Below, piece by piece: positions 59,603-64,000 of a stretch of DNA of 64,000 nt (positions within the stretch are counted from its first letter, which is position 1; each line of letters begins with the position of its first letter). Made by a program: the position numbers and the translations under genes. The stretch covers positions 7,250,501-7,314,500 of the forward strand of contig NC_003280.10 of NCBI RefSeq assembly GCF_000002985.6, written 5' to 3'. The stretch comes from Caenorhabditis elegans (Eukaryota; Nematoda; Chromadorea; Rhabditida; Rhabditidae). The notes under the pieces are model-generated. The model had not been told where the DNA came from. It ran no database searches and saw only the letters and a list, made by a program, of their open reading frames with translations.

Positions 59603-61015
59603 ACCTGAAAACTACGAATTTTGATGAAAAATCAGAAATTTGAGCGAAAAAAAAAAAAATAGATGAAGTAAAGTTGACGCACAATTGCGTACTTCTCGTC
59701 AGTCGGTGTTTGCACAGCTTACATTTTGAATTACGACAATTGTTATTGCAGCTTTTCTCGACAGAAAAATCGTTTTGATTGTTAAACGTTACAATTGTAT
59801 CATTTCCTCTGATGGTTTCATTGTTTTGAAAAATTAAATTATTGCAGTGGCTCTCGTCCAGATCATGCACAAGTATGTACGTTCCGAATAGACAATTTGG
59901 TGGCGGCAATCCGGAAAGTCATAGACGCCGTGATCAGGTATTCGAGTTTTTCTTGAAGTTTTGAGTCAAAAATTTTAAAAAGAATGTTTGACACAAAATA
60001 TATTAAATTTTACTTATATAATTTCAATGATCAAAAAGAATTTTAACGCTTCAATGCTACCCTTCTCCCAAAGCTATAATTTTTAATAAACGAGCATTGC
60101 GAAATGAAATAAACTAGTCAAGTCTTCTGACAACTCGTTTCTATTCATAACAACACACCTTCTATTGGTGTCTTTCGAACTCTTTTACAAAGAAGGACCC
60201 TCCTGCAAGTTTTATTATGTCTGCGTCTCGCATTGCACTTGATCCGTCACTAATGACTAGAAAAGGTGTCCTAGACAACCTAAGAGAAATAGTATTTAAA
60301 AAAAGATGCGCTGAGACAAAAAAGAGCGAACGTATGCCTGTAATGGCTCCAATTTTATCGATTATAAATTGATGCTAGCCAATTTTCGTAAATTAGTTTT
60401 CTCGGTCAAATCTGATCTCACCAAAATAAGTGATTGTTACCGAATAATTTGATAAGATCCTACTACGTGATTCCATTTTGTTCTTCTAAATTAGCAGCGA
60501 TTAAGAATGTTTTACTTCGAAAAAAACTACTTTCCGGTGCACATTTCTTCAATTTCCATTTTCTTTTTATCGAAAATTGAACGGAATGTTTAAAAAACTG
60601 GAAAATAAATGTATAAATAAAAATTTAAAATGTTTGACACAGTTAAAGCACGAACCATAAAATATAAAAAACTTGAGCAAACAAAAGTATATTTTTTCTT
60701 TCTTTTTGCATCTTTCGAACAATGTTTACTTTTGCAATATGTGCTCGTTTCTCTTTTTATTTTCATTTTAATCGTGGGTTATGCTTTCAGCAAAAGTACA
60801 ATTATATCCATTAACAGTTCATACCTGTCCATCTTTTCCGAAGATTCGCTTCTCATTTTAGCGCCCTGTGCTTATCAGCGGCGGGTCGGGGCGCCTTTGC
60901 TTCTCTTCAACTTTCACTATCAAAATGTCAGAAACACATCTGTTCTTTGCGTAACCCATCATCATCATCATCATAGTCTTTTTTTCAGAAACAAGCATCC
61001 TTGGTGCTCCGAACC
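59603..61015. other. Intergenic region between divergent mrpl-14 locus and cnep-1
   Basis: No gene is supported. A minus-strand open stretch at 59580-59909 overlaps the shared first exon in another frame and is probably chance. A (CAT)n run lies near 60957-60975, just before a TTTTTTTCAG acceptor at about 60980-60988 that may be the cnep-1 trans-splice site. Confidence 0.55.
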
Positions 61016-62756
61016 ATGACAACAATCGCACAGTCTGTTTTTTGTTTTCTTGCCGGATTCTTCAACTTTTTTCTCCTATATTTCCGCAAAACGAGCAGAG
61101 CGGTAAGCTATTTTATTCCAATTATTCTAAAGTAAACCGAATTTCCAGTACTGCAAATATCAAGTTGTCAAGTATCACAGCAACATTCCAATGTCTCCTC
61201 TTACAACACATAGACTATGTAAGTTCGAATTTTTTATTCAAATGTACCGAATATAACTGTAAAATGTTATAGAATTTTTCGAAGTGGTTAAAAATGTATT
61301 TTTTATTGCACAGAAAAAGAAAGTAGAAAATGCCGAACTTTGCTTAAAAATCGATAAATTAACCTGAAAATAAATTTATTTGCGGAAGAATGCCTGAAAA
61401 TTAAAAAAAAAGGCAAAACGTGGATGAAAAAATTATATAGCTGGAAAACCTCAAAAATAAAATTATCGTTTGTTCAAAAATCAAAATATGAAAAAAAAAT
61501 AAAACAGTTAGAAAATATCAACAGTTTTTGGCAGTTATATTCGGTATTTATAGTGAATCTTTGAAGAGCTGTAAACTTATAACGAAATTGTTTTTCAGTG
61601 ACTGTGAAACGGAAAATCCTGGTTTTGGATCTTGACGAAACACTCATTCATTCACATCATGACGGTGTTCTTCGACAAACAGTCAAACCTGGAACTCCGT
61701 CTGATTTTACGATACGGGTATTCGTTTTTAACAAGAAATGTTTCCACTTAAACCTCAATTACAGGTGGTTATCGATCGACATCCTGTGAAATTCTCGGTT
61801 CACGAACGTCCACATGTCGACTATTTTTTGTCAGTTGTCAGTCAATGGTAGTTTATTAAATATTATAACAAAAATATATGGTAACTGTTTTAGGTATGAA
61901 TTGGTGGTTTTCACAGCGAGTATGGAAGTTTATGGAACATCAGTAGCTGATCGGTTAGATCGTGGACGAGGAATTCTCAAGAGGCGGTTAGTAGTTTTTA
62001 TATTTCCCCGATGCTTGATTGCGCAATTTTTAAAAAGTTGTACACCTTCAAAGAGTACTGTAATTTCGAAATTGTTGTTGATTATTGTTTTTTTTTTGAA
62101 AAACAAGTTAAGAAACATTCAAATATCAATTAAATATCCGTAACAACAATTTTTGAAAGTTATAGTTATCTTTAAAGGCGCGCACATTCTTGTATTGGGC
62201 AAAAATTGTCGATGAAACATCGCAAAATATGGGTTATTTAAAAAAAGTTCATCGTGAATTTTTTAAAAATTTTATATTGAATTAGAGCTTCACATTTTGG
62301 ATTCTTTCTCTGAAGACGGAACACTGATTAAAAATTTTCAGTTATTTCCGTCAACATTGCACAATGGAAGTCGGAGGCTATACGAAGGATTTGTCTGCAA
62401 TTCATCCCGATCTTTCAAGCATCTGTATTCTTGACAACTCTCCTGGAGCCTATCGAAAATTCCCACGTAAGTGTTTTAAGAGTTTACGATTTCTAGAGCT
62501 TTCTGGAGTTTTTAGAAGGGATCTGAAGAAATATCCTGATCTTTGTTCTGAAGATCAAAAATATTGCTGATTTTCAAATTAGAAGTTTTCAGACAATGCC
62601 ATTCCAATTCCATCATGGTTTTCTGATCCAAACGACACGTGTCTTCTCAATCTTCTTCCATTCCTCGACGCACTTCGATTTACGTCAGATGTTCGAAGTG
62701 TGCTCTCACGGAACATGCAAGCTCTTCCTGAAACACAATCAGTACAGTACTACTAA
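61016..62756 (+). CDS. cnep-1: CTD nuclear envelope phosphatase 1 (Dullard/CTDNEP1-type)
   Basis: CNEP-1 is a nuclear-envelope/ER Ser/Thr phosphatase that dephosphorylates lipin and so limits membrane phospholipid synthesis. Seven exons, 61016-61102, 61149-61218, 61599-61717, 61765-61847, 61894-61986, 62342-62466 and 62593-62756, give 246 residues, the usual size. An N-terminal hydrophobic membrane segment ([15 protein letters not shown]) comes first. The HAD catalytic motif is DLDETL ([16 protein letters not shown]), with the second-motif VFTAS and the later [10 protein letters not shown]. Intron 5 (61987-62341) holds a palindromic repeat. Confidence 0.95.
62035..62215. repeat. Palindromic repeat in cnep-1 intron
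   Basis: The left arm ACACCTTCAAAGAGTACTGT (62041-62060) and right arm TAGTTATCTTTAAAGGCGCG (62164-62183) are partly complementary. They belong to the same family as the repeats at 1010-1262 and 5822-6165. The arms are more diverged than in the 5.8-6.2 kb copy. Confidence 0.6.
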
Positions 62757-63410
62757 ATAGGAAACGAGAAAGTGTACTGTAGTATTCTCCTCATATCTCA
62801 ATTTGCTTCAAAAAACCCCCGTCTCTTTTTGTCCCAGTCGCCCCCATCCAACATCTATCTAATTTTAGCTGTCCTCTTCGAGGTGGCAAAACATTATCTA
62901 AAAGTACTGCAACGGGTTCTACACCTTCTCCGTCTCTTTTCCCCTTGAAAAATGTGTGCGTTTTTTATTGATTTCTGCAAAGTATTTATTGATACCGAAG
63001 ATTGTGTGCGTCTAGGCGTCCAGAATAGAACTTTTAACTCCATTTCAGCTCATTTTATTTTTTAGAATCATTAAATATCTCTAGATTCGTATTTCTTCTC
63101 CTGACTCTTTTTCTGCACATTTTTCTTCCGTTTTCAATCATAACATGCAGTTTTATTTATAGATTCATAATTAAATTGATAAGTGCTGCAATCTAACTGT
63201 ATTTCTTTTTGTTCCTCTCCACATCAGTCTTTTTTCGCCAGATGGCCACGATCGTTTCTTATATTATATTACATATATAAAATAATTTATTGATATCATC
63301 ATCATCATCACTATTATCATTATCATCACCATCTCATCCCCCACCTATTTATAATAAGAAACCAAAATAACAACATTAGGAACATTTTTATTAATTTATT
63401 AAGACGATCA
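62757..63410. other. Intergenic region with a TCA microsatellite
   Basis: This holds the cnep-1 3' UTR, an ATCATCATCATCATCA-type run at about 63294-63332, and T-rich sequence. It lies between convergent genes. No gene seen. Confidence 0.6.
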
Positions 63411-63667
63411 TCAGTATTCGAAGTCTTCCATCATGTTTCTTTTGTGTGTTCCAGCGAATCTCAGCATGCGGCATCTAAAATAATTGACTGATTTTTCGGA
63501 AAATCTAATTTGAAAAAAAAAACTAACTTTTCTGGGTAAAAGATGCACCATGACTCGACGGACGGTGCCAGCGCACGAGATTCTCTATTGACAAGAGGCG
63601 ATGGAAATGCGGACGATGTTGAGATGTAAATGGTTAGGAGCAAGATAAGAGCACGGATGACGTACAT
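63411..63667 (-). CDS. Small secreted precursor with an allatostatin-C-like cyclic peptide
   Basis: Two exons, 63528-63667 and 63411-63474, give 67 residues. A strong signal peptide spans 1 to about 20 (MYVIRALILLLTIYISTSSA). The remainder contains a single Cys pair, SWCIFYPEKCRMLRFAGTHKR in outline, with six residues in the ring. The C-x-F-x-P-x-x-C spacing matches allatostatin-C/somatostatin-type peptides (insect ring CYFNPISC). A basic HKR site follows and an Arg (ESR) precedes, so a peptide could be cut out between them. No other Cys is present. The splice joins in frame at AA|A. Neuropeptide function is inferred from these features. Confidence 0.75.
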
Positions 63668-64000
63668 ATTTGTGGACGGCTGAAAATGTTTAAATCAAGA
63701 AGCTTTTCCTTTCAGCATCAAATTTAAAAAATAAAATTATCAGGAAAATCAACACTTTCAAGGGAAAATATAGGAATCTGTGGATTTTATACTCTATGAA
63801 ATACATTTAAAGCATCCAAGTTCCTATTTTGAGTGCAAAAATGACGAGATTTCTAATCTATTAACATAGAAACCAAATATAAAAAGAAAATTTCTTCCCG
63901 GGAAACTCATAGAAATTGCTAAATAAGTGTGAGTGGTAAATAAAGAACAAAGGATATGATATTTGGGAAGAAACCGATTTTTCTGAGAAGACAACAATGT
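63668..64000. other. Upstream region of the peptide precursor
   Basis: AT-rich, no ORF or known motif seen. It probably holds the promoter of the small peptide gene. Confidence 0.4.

Noticed and set aside
59580-59909. 109-codon minus-strand ORF
   Set aside because: Overlaps the shared mrpl-14/C1orf53-like first exon in a different frame and includes homopolymer-coded Phe runs.
1-64000. tRNA, rRNA, snRNA and CRISPR features
   Set aside because: No cloverleaf with B-box, no known snRNA or SL RNA sequence and no spaced repeat array was found by eye; a tRNAscan/Rfam run would settle the RNA genes.

Overview
The window is nematode nuclear DNA and almost certainly Caenorhabditis elegans. It is AT-rich, its introns are short (about 45-60 bp) with TTTTCAG-type acceptors, and its introns carry palindromic repeats typical of that genome. 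The gene order (prx-13, lsm-4, ada-2, a WWOX-like dehydrogenase, a sniffer-like dehydrogenase, a CAP-G-like protein, puf-8, cul-4, brf-1, mrpl-14, cnep-1) fits the centre of chromosome II as I remember it. That placement is from memory and was not searched. Exon coordinates were read by hand from reading frame and GT-AG sites.

Left part (1-13 kb): prx-13 (3' end cut by the window edge) and lsm-4 lie on the minus strand. ada-2, a 404-residue WWOX-family dehydrogenase and a small secreted C6-domain protein lie on the plus strand. From about 13 to 21.5 kb I found no convincing gene, only AT-rich DNA and dispersed short repeats.

Middle part (21.5-32.4 kb): seven intronless micro-genes encode proteins of 30-37 residues. 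Four begin MIHMPIH and the others MIHI, MFHI or MLHI. Most end in K/N-F-D. Each has a TATA box 54-78 bp before the ATG and a GGCGGAG-type box 10-35 bp further upstream. Three promoters (A, E, F) also carry CGTGGGAA, the high-affinity CSL/LAG-1 (Notch effector) site. I do not recognise this family. It is the best candidate here for an undescribed system. A gene-poor stretch follows to 39.8 kb.

Right part (39.9-64 kb): a sniffer/carbonyl-reductase-like dehydrogenase; a 19-base poly-C tract; a CAP-G-like HEAT protein (minus) downstream of puf-8 (minus); a secreted Thr-rich nematode protein; cul-4 and brf-1 in tandem; a minus-strand locus where one mitochondrial presequence exon appears to be spliced to either mrpl-14 or a C1orf53-like (DUF5522) protein; cnep-1; and a small secreted precursor with an allatostatin-C-like C-x-F-x-P-x-x-C ring.

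Most of the conserved genes are housekeeping: peroxisome import, U6/decapping RNA metabolism, SAGA-type acetylation, chromosome condensation, CRL4 ubiquitylation, Pol III initiation, mitochondrial translation and nuclear-envelope lipid control. They are unrelated in function. The nematode-specific genes lie in the long AT-rich intervals between them.
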